From assembly GCA_030600725.1 (NCBI GenBank), contig JAUVLN010000007.1, positions 1-22,561 of the forward strand: a stretch of 22,561 nucleotides of DNA. The letters are read 5' to 3'. The first letter of the stretch is position 1, and each line of letters opens with the position of its first letter. Positions 1-6,835 of the stretch are shown here, piece after piece. The stretch comes from Thermoplasmatota archaeon. GTDB taxonomy: Archaea; Thermoplasmatota; Penumbrarchaeia; Penumbrarchaeales; Penumbrarchaeaceae. Below the pieces are notes generated by a model that saw only the letters and a program-made list of their open reading frames with translations, had not been told where the DNA came from and ran no database searches. Both the position numbers and the translations under genes were made by a program.

Positions 1-133
1 CGCTCGCCGTCACCGTGGCTTCCACCTGAGGGAGGATCCCCAGTATCGAAGGCATTAAAATTGCGACCGTGAGGAGGGCCCTGAATGTCCTGGACCTTAT
101 GGCCAAATGTTTCATCACTTTCGAACATCTCAT
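1..133 (-). CDS. Secreted or membrane protein, N-terminus only (partial)
   Basis: Only the first 44 codons lie in the window; the gene continues past base 1. The translation starts MRCSKVMKHLAIRSR and is followed by a hydrophobic stretch (FRALLTVAILMPSILGILP) and a small-residue region, so it reads as a signal peptide or N-terminal membrane anchor. I chose the ATG at 133 because GGTGA lies five bases upstream; an in-frame ATG at 115 would also leave the signal sequence intact. A TATA-like AAAGTATAGG (minus strand, about 199-208) could be its promoter. It faces away from the FKBP terminator. Nothing in the visible part identifies its function. Confidence 0.6.
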   Translation of the reverse strand, partial: MRCSKVMKHLAIRSRTFRALLTVAILMPSILGILPQVEATVTAS

Positions 134-249
134 ACCCTTCACCACCGTTTCATGCAGTAGCCAGACATACCCAGGACTGCACGGTAAAAATGCGGTGGCC
201 TATACTTTAACGTTTTCGTACACTTATGTCGAGTTGATGCTTGGAATAG

Positions 250-309
250 GATGGAATAAAAAAGAGAGAATGAAAACGGGGAAAGGCAGAAAAGGCCTTT
301 CCCCGTTTT
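250..309 (-). terminator. Hairpin plus T-run terminator after the FKBP gene
   Basis: Bases 273-287 (AAAACGGGGAAAGGC) and 295-309 form a perfect 15-bp inverted repeat around a 7-base loop. On the minus strand the hairpin is followed within about ten bases by a run of six T. It starts 16 bases past the FKBP stop codon and insulates the partial gene downstream. Archaea usually terminate on T-runs alone, so a hairpin this long is notable. Confidence 0.8.
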
Positions 310-325
310 TGGAAAGACGAGGAGT

Positions 326-1213
326 TCACTCTTTTTTCTCTTTCTTGGGAGCGACCTTCTTTTTTGGCTTCTCCTCCTCCTTCTTATCTTTCTTGGGAGC
401 CGCCTTCTTCTGTTTGGGCTTCTCCTCCTCCTCCTTCTTCTCATCCTTTGGATTGTCCTGATCGTCATCCTCGGTGTGCATGTGCTCAGGCTCGACGTCT
501 TCAAGATGGTGATCTTCCTCCTCCTTCTTCACGTACTCCTCCACGAGCCTGACGCTCTTGATGCCCATGTGGGCCCTCAGGTCGGATACGAGCTTGAACT
601 TGGCCATCATCCAGTTGGAGTCGAGCTTGACCATATCGGGCAGGACGATCTCCACCTCATCATCCGATATGAACTTGAATGAGAACTCATCGGATCCGCC
701 GTAGGAGGATTCGAATACCGCCCTGATCTTATCATCCCTCTCCTTGATCAGTTCCTTGACGGCATATTTGTAAACAACCGTCCTGCCGGCGTATCTCTTG
801 TTGAAGTCAACCCTCACCCTTCCGGCGAAGATGCGTGAGATGATGCCGATCCTGTTGTTGATCCTGATGTCCATGCCTTCCTGGGGGTACCGGTCTCCCT
901 TCCTGAACTCGGGAAGGGATATGATCTTGTTCATGGGCATGACCTCCACCAGCTTGGGGTCCCTGGGGCCGAAAGCGTCCTCGGGGGGCACCTCGATCTC
1001 CCTATCCTCTCCGATCTTGGCATTGAGGAGGTCGTTATCAAGGCCCTTGACAACATGCCCGACGCCGATGATGATCGGTATCGGTTTGTACTGGGCGCCT
1101 TCGGAATGGACCTCGTGCTCCTTCGCTACTTCTTCGTGGGTGGTATCGATAAGCTGGTCGGTCTCCTTGACGTATACGTCGAAGTCAAGCCTTATGAAGT
1201 CTCCATCTTTCAA
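326..1213 (-). CDS. FKBP-type peptidyl-prolyl cis-trans isomerase, long archaeal type with Lys/Glu-rich tail
   Basis: A 295-residue cytoplasmic prolyl isomerase and probable folding chaperone. The FKBP core is split as in SlyD-like long archaeal FKBPs: DFIRLDFDVYVKE at the N-terminus, GVGHVVKGLDNDLL (50-63), PPEDAFGPRDP (76-86), an insert-in-flap region (about 90-130), then VDFNKRYAGRTVVY (135-148), the counterpart of the family's DFNHPLAG motif. Residues 155-228 are an extra domain found in long archaeal members. The tail from about 229 is acidic, then strongly Lys/Glu-rich, and ends in two near-identical copies (259-277 and 277-295) of a KKEEEKPKxKK-AP-KKxKKE unit. The start is TTG; AGGTGA lies at proper spacing (1220-1226) and no in-frame ATG is near. 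There is no signal peptide. It is transcribed alone, with a TATA box near 1271-1280 and a strong terminator. Confidence 0.93.
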   Translation of the reverse strand: MKDGDFIRLDFDVYVKETDQLIDTTHEEVAKEHEVHSEGAQYKPIPIIIGVGHVVKGLDNDLLNAKIGEDREIEVPPEDAFGPRDPKLVEVMPMNKIISLPEFRKGDRYPQEGMDIRINNRIGIISRIFAGRVRVDFNKRYAGRTVVYKYAVKELIKERDDKIRAVFESSYGGSDEFSFKFISDDEVEIVLPDMVKLDSNWMMAKFKLVSDLRAHMGIKSVRLVEEYVKKEEEDHHLEDVEPEHMHTEDDDQDNPKDEKKEEEEKPKQKKAAPKKDKKEEEKPKKKVAPKKEKKE

Positions 1214-1270
1214 AGAGCATCACCTGATTCGCCCACAAGACGGGCGTAGGGCGCTCATAAAGGAGGTTAC

Positions 1271-1280
1271 ATTTATACTT
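1271..1280 (-). promoter_or_regulatory. TATA box of the FKBP gene
   Basis: The minus strand reads AAGTATAAAT inside an A-rich context (AAAAAAGTATAAATG). A start site about 25 bases downstream would fall near 1250, leaving a leader of about 37 bases that carries the AGGTGA ribosome site in front of the TTG start. Confidence 0.55.
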
Positions 1281-1288
1281 TTTTAATT

Positions 1289-1451
1289 TAAGAGCTAAAC
1301 ATGGTACAAACCTAAATTAAAAAATATAAATCGGGCGAATCTGCGATTCGCCAACGATTTTCCTGCTTAAGAGATGAACAATATGTCAGCATAACAGGAA
1401 ATTTCAGCTAAGATATAAGCAATGTCCAATCTTAAATTAAAGAATTTAATT
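1289..1451. repeat. Degenerate AT-rich repeats and a palindrome in the FKBP-M50 spacer
   Basis: The spacer 1214-1488 has no gene. Three similar stretches start at 1289 (TAAGAGCTAAACATGG), 1368 (TAAGAGATGAACAATATG) and 1409 (TAAGATATAAGCAATG). The first and third also share a downstream block (CTAAATTAAAAAATATAAAT and CTTAAATTAAAGAATTTAAT), aligning over roughly 43 bases. Between them lies a perfect 8-bp hairpin, GGCGAATC-TGC-GATTCGCC (1334-1352), whose right arm recurs at 1226-1233. They could be degenerate regulatory sites or simply AT-rich drift. Confidence 0.4.
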
Positions 1452-1488
1452 CTCAACAATATCGAAGAAGGGTTTTTTCCGATGATGA

Positions 1489-3528
1489 TCAGCGGAGGGC
1501 GATATCCAGGCTTCTGCTCCCGGCCGATCCCCCGTCTATCGTCAAGGTGAGGATCATGCCGTCCGGGCCAACATTCCCTTCCGGCCATATCTCAAGCGTG
1601 AACCCCTCCTCCTGATAGCTCTCAGCATCCGACCATGAGATGTTGCCGAGGACGATCTGCACCTCCTCCCCCTCCTCCGACGTTATCCTCGAGATCCCAC
1701 CCTCCTCCAATGACCAGTTGGCAGGGCTCTCCGGGATCAGGAGCAGGTCCCATCCGCTCCCGGATCCGGTGGTGCTCAGGGAGATCTCCGTCTCGATAGG
1801 CTCGGGGGAGAACATGTGGAAGTCGCCGTTTATCCGATAGGCGTTATCGCCGGATAGGCGTCTCTTTTCCATATATGCGCCGATCCGTCCCCTCTCGAGT
1901 GAAATCTCCAGTGTCTCGACCCTGTCCGCGTAGGAGAAATGCATCCAGAAGGAGGTGTTGGTATCCAGGGATATATTTGATGATGAGGCCAGGTGGAATG
2001 TCCACTCCTGGACCCCGTTTCCCGCGAGCTCCCTCTCCGCAGGCGACTCCGAGAATACGTACCAACCGTCAAGATCATAGAAGAGCTGAGATCGGTTTAC
2101 CACGTCCTCGAACCGTTCCGGGTCCAGGCCGTGATCGGTGTAGAGATGTTCGGGAACGATCAGATCACCGCCGTACACGATGGTCATCGATATCGTTTCC
2201 GGGGATGACACCTCGTTCTCAACGATGACGTCCATCCTCGCAGGTGCGAGATGGGATACGGTGATGTTGCCCCCCGGCCCATATACCTGCACGTCCGGAG
2301 CCTGGGCCTCGAAGATCTCGATGGGTATCGGATGAAAACAGACCATCATCATCAGGATCGCGAACGCTCCTGCCGTGTACTGCCTTGCCGATAGAGGAGA
2401 GATATCATCCAGCGGAGGGGGATGCCTTGTGCCCATGAGCATTATGAGGAGCGCGAATATCAGGTAGGATTTGAACTCGGTGACGAAACCCAGTATGACC
2501 AGAAGCAGAACCGCGCCGTATGAGATGTATCTGGCCTTGTCTCCCAGGATGCCTCGTGTGATATGACCGCCGTCCAGCTGGCCTATCGGGAGCAGGTTCA
2601 GGGCTGTGACCAGAAAACCTATCCATCCGGCGATGACCGTGGGAAATACCGCGGTATTCTCATTGATCGGGATGATAGAGGTGAAGAACATCAGTATGAT
2701 CGGATAGTTGAATACCATGTAGCTGGCACCATCCACCAGTTCCGAGGGGGCAGGATAGGCGTTTGTCAGCAGGAGGCCGACTATGGTCACGGGAATGGCG
2801 ATGAGGAAACCCGCTATGGGTCCGGCCACACCGATGTCCACAAGGGCCTTTCTGTTGGACATGTTCTCCCTCATCGAGATGAGTGCGCCGAAGGTCCCGA
2901 AGGGGGATATTATCGGTGGTATCGGGATAAAATATGGGAGGGACGCGTCCACCTTGTAGTACCTTGATGTGAAGTAGTGGCCAAGCTCATGCGTGCCGAG
3001 GATCAGAAGGAGGGGGAACGCGAAGGTGACAAAACCCATGATCAGATCGGTGGGGCTTGAAAGAACGGTGAAGAGGTTCATTGCATCCGGTGACCCTGTC
3101 CTGTTCGCCCATATCAATGCCCCCGCCCATACGGTCGTGAAAAGGGTCAGCAGGAACATCACTATGTTGGTGGTTATCTTCCTCTTCTTTCTTGGAGGGA
3201 AGGGGTAGATGATAATGATCCAATCGCCGCCCGCCCTTGTCACCCTTGGATACATCTCCATCTTCTTCAGGTCCAGCCGGAGGGAATCGAAGGGCCTCTC
3301 GTTCGCCTCGGGATCCAGTACAACGGTAACGTAAACGCCGGCCTCATCGAATCTGACCGACCTGACGACATAATGAGCCCGGACCATCCCAGCGATCCTG
3401 TCGGCCTCCTCGGCCTGTTTGCCTCTATCCTGTTTTGGCCTCTCCCCGGGAGGTCCGAAGATCAAACCGAAAGGGGTCTTGAATCTGGGCCCTCCGAAGA
3501 CCTTTCCTCCTTCCTTGTCCCCGCTCAT
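1489..3528 (-). CDS. Site-2-type intramembrane metalloprotease (M50 family) with large C-terminal extracytoplasmic domain
   Basis: A polytopic zinc protease of about 679 residues that should cut membrane-embedded substrates. A soluble N-terminal domain (to about 115) is followed by a transmembrane helix (about 120-140), then the helix with the zinc motif HELGH (180-184). The second active-site motif is LLPIGQLDGGH (312-322), where the Asp is the third metal ligand. About six to seven helices are visible in total, the last near 384-402. The remaining roughly 270 residues are hydrophilic, rich in Ser, Thr and Gly, look beta-rich and are probably outside the cell; S2P relatives normally lack this. 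I chose ATG 3528, preceded by GAGGGAC and seven bases after the upstream stop. An earlier in-frame TTG (3558) would overlap the upstream gene. It is probably cotranscribed with the DUF5591 gene. Confidence 0.9.
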   Translation of the reverse strand: MSGDKEGGKVFGGPRFKTPFGLIFGPPGERPKQDRGKQAEEADRIAGMVRAHYVVRSVRFDEAGVYVTVVLDPEANERPFDSLRLDLKKMEMYPRVTRAGGDWIIIIYPFPPRKKRKITTNIVMFLLTLFTTVWAGALIWANRTGSPDAMNLFTVLSSPTDLIMGFVTFAFPLLLILGTHELGHYFTSRYYKVDASLPYFIPIPPIISPFGTFGALISMRENMSNRKALVDIGVAGPIAGFLIAIPVTIVGLLLTNAYPAPSELVDGASYMVFNYPIILMFFTSIIPINENTAVFPTVIAGWIGFLVTALNLLPIGQLDGGHITRGILGDKARYISYGAVLLLVILGFVTEFKSYLIFALLIMLMGTRHPPPLDDISPLSARQYTAGAFAILMMMVCFHPIPIEIFEAQAPDVQVYGPGGNITVSHLAPARMDVIVENEVSSPETISMTIVYGGDLIVPEHLYTDHGLDPERFEDVVNRSQLFYDLDGWYVFSESPAERELAGNGVQEWTFHLASSSNISLDTNTSFWMHFSYADRVETLEISLERGRIGAYMEKRRLSGDNAYRINGDFHMFSPEPIETEISLSTTGSGSGWDLLLIPESPANWSLEEGGISRITSEEGEEVQIVLGNISWSDAESYQEEGFTLEIWPEGNVGPDGMILTLTIDGGSAGSRSLDIALR

Positions 3529-3535
3529 CTGTCCC

Positions 3536-4237
3536 TCATTCCTCCTTGATGTCCTCAAGCAGTTTCCTCATTTTCAGATATGACTCCGCCAGGGATTTTT
3601 TTGTGGTATGGGGCCAAACCGAAAACGGCTCCATGTCGTTGGAGCTCCCCAGTATCCTCTCATGGATCGATGGGGTCCTGTAGATGATGTGCCATTTATC
3701 GCATCTATCGTGATTTTTCCTGAAGAAACCGTTCAATATCTCACCCGCCTGCTTGATGACCTTTCTGAAATCCTCGGCATTCCATGCAAGTCCCCTTCGC
3801 CTGACCAGGAAGCTGGCCGCCCCCGAGGCCTCGTACATGGGCATGGTCTCGTACCACTCCTGGGGCACCACACCCAGAAGCGGTGAGATGGAGAACAGGG
3901 CCACCTCATCCTCCAGCTCCAGTTTCTTGAGCGATGCGTAGAGGTTTCTGTAGATCAGGGCATCGGTCCCCTTCGTCCAGGGTATCCTGTCGGATGCCGG
4001 AAAGAGAAGGCCGATACGCCTCTTCGGGCACTCGTATTCCTCCAGGAGCTTTCTGTGAAACCCCGTGACCGTTGTGTTGTCCCTCATCCCGTCCAGTATC
4101 TCCCCGGGGGTGAGGAAGACAAGGTTCGGGTCCACCGCGGGCACCTTCTCCCTTATCCCGTCTATGATCCTCTTTCTCTTAAGTCTCTCGTTCTTCCTCT
4201 TCACCTCGTCGAAGGTGTCTTCCCAGGCCTCTGCCAT
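3536..4237 (-). CDS. DUF5591 / archaeosine-synthase-like protein, stand-alone
   Basis: A 233-residue soluble protein. The central part resembles the DUF5591 domain of the archaeal tRNA-modification enzyme ArcS: ECPKRRIGLLFPASDRIPW (69-87), where ArcS-type proteins have a LLLPC...KPYS motif, followed by FSISPLLGVVPQEWYETMPMYEASG (115-139), close to the ArcS pattern SPLGVVPREL..YPA. The N-terminus is charged and helical, and the C-terminus is also charged. There is no catalytic TGT barrel and no PUA domain, so it is a stand-alone module and not full-length ArcS. A role in archaeosine formation is inferred only from this domain. ATG 4237 follows GGGTGG at short spacing. It ends seven bases before the M50 gene, so the two probably share a transcript. 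Confidence 0.65.
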   Translation of the reverse strand: MAEAWEDTFDEVKRKNERLKRKRIIDGIREKVPAVDPNLVFLTPGEILDGMRDNTTVTGFHRKLLEEYECPKRRIGLLFPASDRIPWTKGTDALIYRNLYASLKKLELEDEVALFSISPLLGVVPQEWYETMPMYEASGAASFLVRRRGLAWNAEDFRKVIKQAGEILNGFFRKNHDRCDKWHIIYRTPSIHERILGSSNDMEPFSVWPHTTKKSLAESYLKMRKLLEDIKEE

Positions 4238-4338
4238 GGGCCACCCTAGGATTAGGCCCTACATCTATTTTAGGGTTGAATGGGCCTTTAAGGAGGTGGG
4301 TTTCGGGATACCAAGGTCGAAGGCTGGGTAGTAAATGA

Positions 4339-4347
4339 TTATATATC
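4339..4347 (+). promoter_or_regulatory. TATA box for the membrane protein at 4375
   Basis: TTATATATC is centred about 32 bases before ATG 4375, so the transcript would start only a few bases before that codon. The spacer 4238-4374 also serves the divergent DUF5591 gene. Confidence 0.5.
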
Positions 4348-4374
4348 AATTAGCTCAATGGGATATTGGTTTCA

Positions 4375-5061
4375 ATGACTGACCACAGGAAAACGGTTAT
4401 CGATATCAGGTCCCAGGACATCAAGATACCGGACCTGGAGCGGTTCAGGAAAGTGGTCAGTTCGAACCGTCCCGAGAACGGGACAAGGTCACAGGAGCTG
4501 ATCATGTTCTCGGTGAGATCCAAGCCGTACACGTACCAGGGCCTGGAGGAGCTCAAGAAGGAGCTTGACACCATTCCCGAGGGCGTGATCTATCTTTATT
4601 ACACCCTCTCGTTCGGCCCGGATATCAGGATATCCCTCTACCTGGATCCGGATCAACCGGCCAGGGTGGTCATCGAGGGAGATGAGGGCTGGGTGGACAA
4701 TATGGAGAACGTCATGAAGACGCAGTTCGGCAAGGGGGGGAGCAGATACCTCATCCACTCCAAAGGGGGCTTCATAATCCTCTACGGCTCCGTCCTTGGG
4801 ATCGCCCTGTTTGCCCTGACGATCACATCGTTCGTTAAAGGGGGGAGCAACCCCATCCTCACCGCATTCATCATCGTCGTGGCCGGTTTCATGGGCATCT
4901 ACATCTCGATGATAAGGGTGAAGGACCTTCACCCCGCAAATACCGTCTCCTTCGGAAAGAGGAGGCCATGGTGGCTTGAATCCCTTCTGAACCTCATAGT
5001 GGTGATACTCGCCATAGTCTGCGCGATACTTGTAGCCGAACTCGTGGGACTGGCCATATGA
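4375..5061 (+). CDS. Membrane protein of unknown function with N-terminal soluble domain
   Basis: About 228 residues. I do not recognise the family. Residues 1 to about 128 form a soluble, mixed alpha/beta domain without a known motif. Three hydrophobic helices follow: FIILYGSVLGIALFALTITSFV, then ILTAFIIVVAGFMGIYISMI, and a C-terminal LLNLIVVILAIVCAILVAEL that ends the protein. This suggests a cytoplasmic sensor or enzyme-like head anchored by a C-terminal membrane bundle. A TTG nine bases upstream is in frame, but ATG 4375 fits the TATA spacing and a nearly leaderless transcript. It is tail to tail with the alcohol dehydrogenase, with only two bases between the stop codons. Confidence 0.75.
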   Translation: MTDHRKTVIDIRSQDIKIPDLERFRKVVSSNRPENGTRSQELIMFSVRSKPYTYQGLEELKKELDTIPEGVIYLYYTLSFGPDIRISLYLDPDQPARVVIEGDEGWVDNMENVMKTQFGKGGSRYLIHSKGGFIILYGSVLGIALFALTITSFVKGGSNPILTAFIIVVAGFMGIYISMIRVKDLHPANTVSFGKRRPWWLESLLNLIVVILAIVCAILVAELVGLAI

Positions 5062-5063
5062 CC

Positions 5064-6167
5064 CTAAAGTATCGATGTTATTATCTTCTCCAGATCCTCG
5101 TCCGTGAAGGCGACGGACATATTGGCCTTGTTCGCCTCCAGGTCCGTGCCCAGGATCCTTCCGGGACCGGATGAGAACCCCACCTCCTTCAGCGTGGTGG
5201 GTGCGGATAGGTCCCTCATGAAAGAGGAGAGGTCACCGGAAAAGGAATCCACGGTTGAACCAAAGCTCGATGCGAGCCCTTCAAGGCCTTCCGCGCCCCT
5301 CTCGGCCAATCTGTCGAATGTGGGTCCAAGGCTCATGCTGCACGCCAATCCATGGGTGAGCCCCGTGTCGTAGGTGACGGGATAGGATATGCCGTGGCAC
5401 ACCGTCGTACCGGCGTTTGAAAAGGAGAGTCCGGCGAATATCGAGGCGAGGCTGACGCCCTCCCTGCTCGTTCTGGATCCTCCGTCCTTGAAAGCGGTTG
5501 GGAGGTGTTTCCTGATGAGGGATACGGCCTTCAGGGCGAGAGGCCTGGTGATCGGCGTCGACCTGGCGCTCCAGTAGCTCTCGACCGCATGGGATAGTAT
5601 GTCCAGGCCGGTAGCTGCCGTCTGGTAGGGCGGAAGCATCGACGTCAGGGCCGGGTCGATGACCGCCAGGGAGGGGTAGATCTCGGGTGTCCTCAGCCCC
5701 ACCTTGTTTCTCTTTTCGGGGACCGAGATGACGGAGAACGGAGTGATCTCGGAGGAGGTGCCCGGCGTCGTGGGGACGGCTATTACCGGGTAACCGCTGC
5801 CCGGAACGACCTTGCCCCCTATGAGGTAATCCACGGCGGATCCCCCATGGGCCGCTGCGACGGCCATTATCTTGGCGGCGTCCAGGACCGACCCCCCTCC
5901 CACGGCGAGAACGTAATCGGCGCTGGACTTTCTTAACGACTCTGCGCCTCTGTCGACGGTCGCGGTCGATGGGTTTGGCTCGACCCCCTTGAAAACGATG
6001 AGGTCTCCCTTTACCTTCTCCCCGATGGTCTCGGCCAGCTTCAACCTCTCCGCCGATCGCCTGCCGACGACGAGGAAGCAGTCGCCATCAGGGAGTTGAT
6101 CTTCTATCCTATCAAACGTCCCCCATCCGTGGACGATGGGGGTTGTGGACCTGAATATCGGCTGCAT
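5064..6167 (-). CDS. Iron-containing alcohol dehydrogenase family protein
   Basis: A 367-residue group III NAD(P)-dependent alcohol dehydrogenase. The nucleotide-binding motif is GGGSVLDAAK (90-99), followed by PTTPGTSSEIT. The four metal ligands of the family are all present: D189 and H193 in GLDILSHAVE, H258 in VCHG, and H272 in THG. Members reduce or oxidise small alcohols, aldehydes or hydroxy acids, and the substrate cannot be read from sequence. The frame stays open well upstream, but the family's N-terminus (MQPIFRSTTPIVHGWG) begins here. GGAG lies nine bases before ATG 6167 and only three before the alternative ATG 6173. A TATA-like TTAATAA on the minus strand (6211-6217) gives a leader of about 20 bases. 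It is transcribed alone, divergent from the gene at 6292. Confidence 0.9.
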   Translation of the reverse strand: MQPIFRSTTPIVHGWGTFDRIEDQLPDGDCFLVVGRRSAERLKLAETIGEKVKGDLIVFKGVEPNPSTATVDRGAESLRKSSADYVLAVGGGSVLDAAKIMAVAAAHGGSAVDYLIGGKVVPGSGYPVIAVPTTPGTSSEITPFSVISVPEKRNKVGLRTPEIYPSLAVIDPALTSMLPPYQTAATGLDILSHAVESYWSARSTPITRPLALKAVSLIRKHLPTAFKDGGSRTSREGVSLASIFAGLSFSNAGTTVCHGISYPVTYDTGLTHGLACSMSLGPTFDRLAERGAEGLEGLASSFGSTVDSFSGDLSSFMRDLSAPTTLKEVGFSSGPGRILGTDLEANKANMSVAFTDEDLEKIITSIL

Positions 6168-6253
6168 TATCATGAACTCCAGTATGTTTTGAGGTGGAAC
6201 GGCCTGACGCTTATTAAGGGTTCCAGGGCCGGGATATCCCACGATTACGACAA

Positions 6254-6265
6254 GATTATATAATC
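6254..6265. promoter_or_regulatory. Perfectly palindromic TATA element between divergent genes
   Basis: GATTATATAATC is a perfect 12-bp palindrome. Its centre is about 32 bases before the GTG start at 6292, which fits a near-leaderless plus-strand transcript. The alcohol dehydrogenase on the other strand appears to have its own closer box at 6211-6217, but a symmetric TATA could also fire toward it. Confidence 0.5.
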
Positions 6266-6291
6266 CGTATCCGTAACGAGGTTGGGATAAA

Positions 6292-6765
6292 GTGAACGGA
6301 AGAGAATGGCTGGCAATGATTGGCGTCTCCCTGATCATGGGGACATTCCTTGGAGTGATCTGGGGAGGCAAAGCGGGAGTGGTCGGGGCCACGATCCTTA
6401 TCTTCTCGTTATTATTGGCGAGTTACAGCTGGTTCAAGAGGAGGAAGGCCAGGGAGGAGGCGGTGCCGGAGGAGCTGGTGGAGGAGGCCAAGGAGCTGGA
6501 TAACAAGGCGACCGCGGAGACGGTGAGTTCCGGACTCGACGCATTCCAGGATGTGAACCCGATCGTTGCGGATGATACGGTGATCGCGTTCTCAAAGGAG
6601 CTGGGCATCTCACTGGAAAAGGCCCAGAACCTCTACGAGGCCGGTTACACGAGGTGGGGGGACTTCTCCGAGGCGATCCCGCAGGACCTCATTATGGTGG
6701 AGGGGATCAATCCCACCATCGCCAGACACATTATCACGACGGTCAGGGCGAAAGGTCTAAGGTAA
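6292..6765 (+). CDS. Membrane-anchored helix-hairpin-helix protein
   Basis: 157 residues. Two hydrophobic helices at the N-terminus (about 6-25 and 30-46) are joined by a short Gly-rich turn and followed by the basic stretch KRRKAR. An acidic linker leads to a C-terminal region (about 92-157) with two helix-hairpin-helix-like repeats: ELGISLEKAQNLYEAGYTRWGDF, then DLIMVEGINPTIARHIITTV. Such folds usually bind DNA non-specifically or act as protein-interaction modules, so a DNA-binding or scaffold role at the membrane is an inference. The start is GTG, fitted by the TATA box at 6254-6265. The next gene starts 70 bases on with its own promoter. I cannot give a more specific function. Confidence 0.75.
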   Translation: MNGREWLAMIGVSLIMGTFLGVIWGGKAGVVGATILIFSLLLASYSWFKRRKAREEAVPEELVEEAKELDNKATAETVSSGLDAFQDVNPIVADDTVIAFSKELGISLEKAQNLYEAGYTRWGDFSEAIPQDLIMVEGINPTIARHIITTVRAKGLR

Positions 6766-6789
6766 CCTTTTTAAGGGAAAGGTTTATAA
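6764..6789 (+). promoter_or_regulatory. Short inverted repeat and TATA box before the subtilase
   Basis: AACCTTT (6764-6770) and AAAGGTT (6778-6784) form a 7-bp inverted repeat that overlaps the stop codon of the preceding gene. It merges into TTTATAA (6783-6789), a likely TATA box for the subtilase: transcription would start near 6811 and leave a short leader with GGAG at 6824-6827. Confidence 0.45.
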
Positions 6790-6835
6790 CCTCATCTCCT
6801 CGGATGATGTATCATAGTTATATGGAGTGGTCCCA

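Noticed and set aside
69..461. Plus-strand open frame over the FKBP 3' end
   Set aside because: It runs through the terminator hairpin and is antisense to the FKBP tail; its Phe/Ser-rich sequence is just the complement of the Lys/Glu codons.
139..504. Arg-rich minus-strand frame overlapping the FKBP tail
   Set aside because: A shifted reading of the repetitive Lys/Glu codons, with no ribosome site.
5064..6392. Longer N-terminus for the alcohol dehydrogenase (442 codons)
   Set aside because: The extra 75 residues run across the promoters and are not part of the family; a ribosome site supports ATG 6167.
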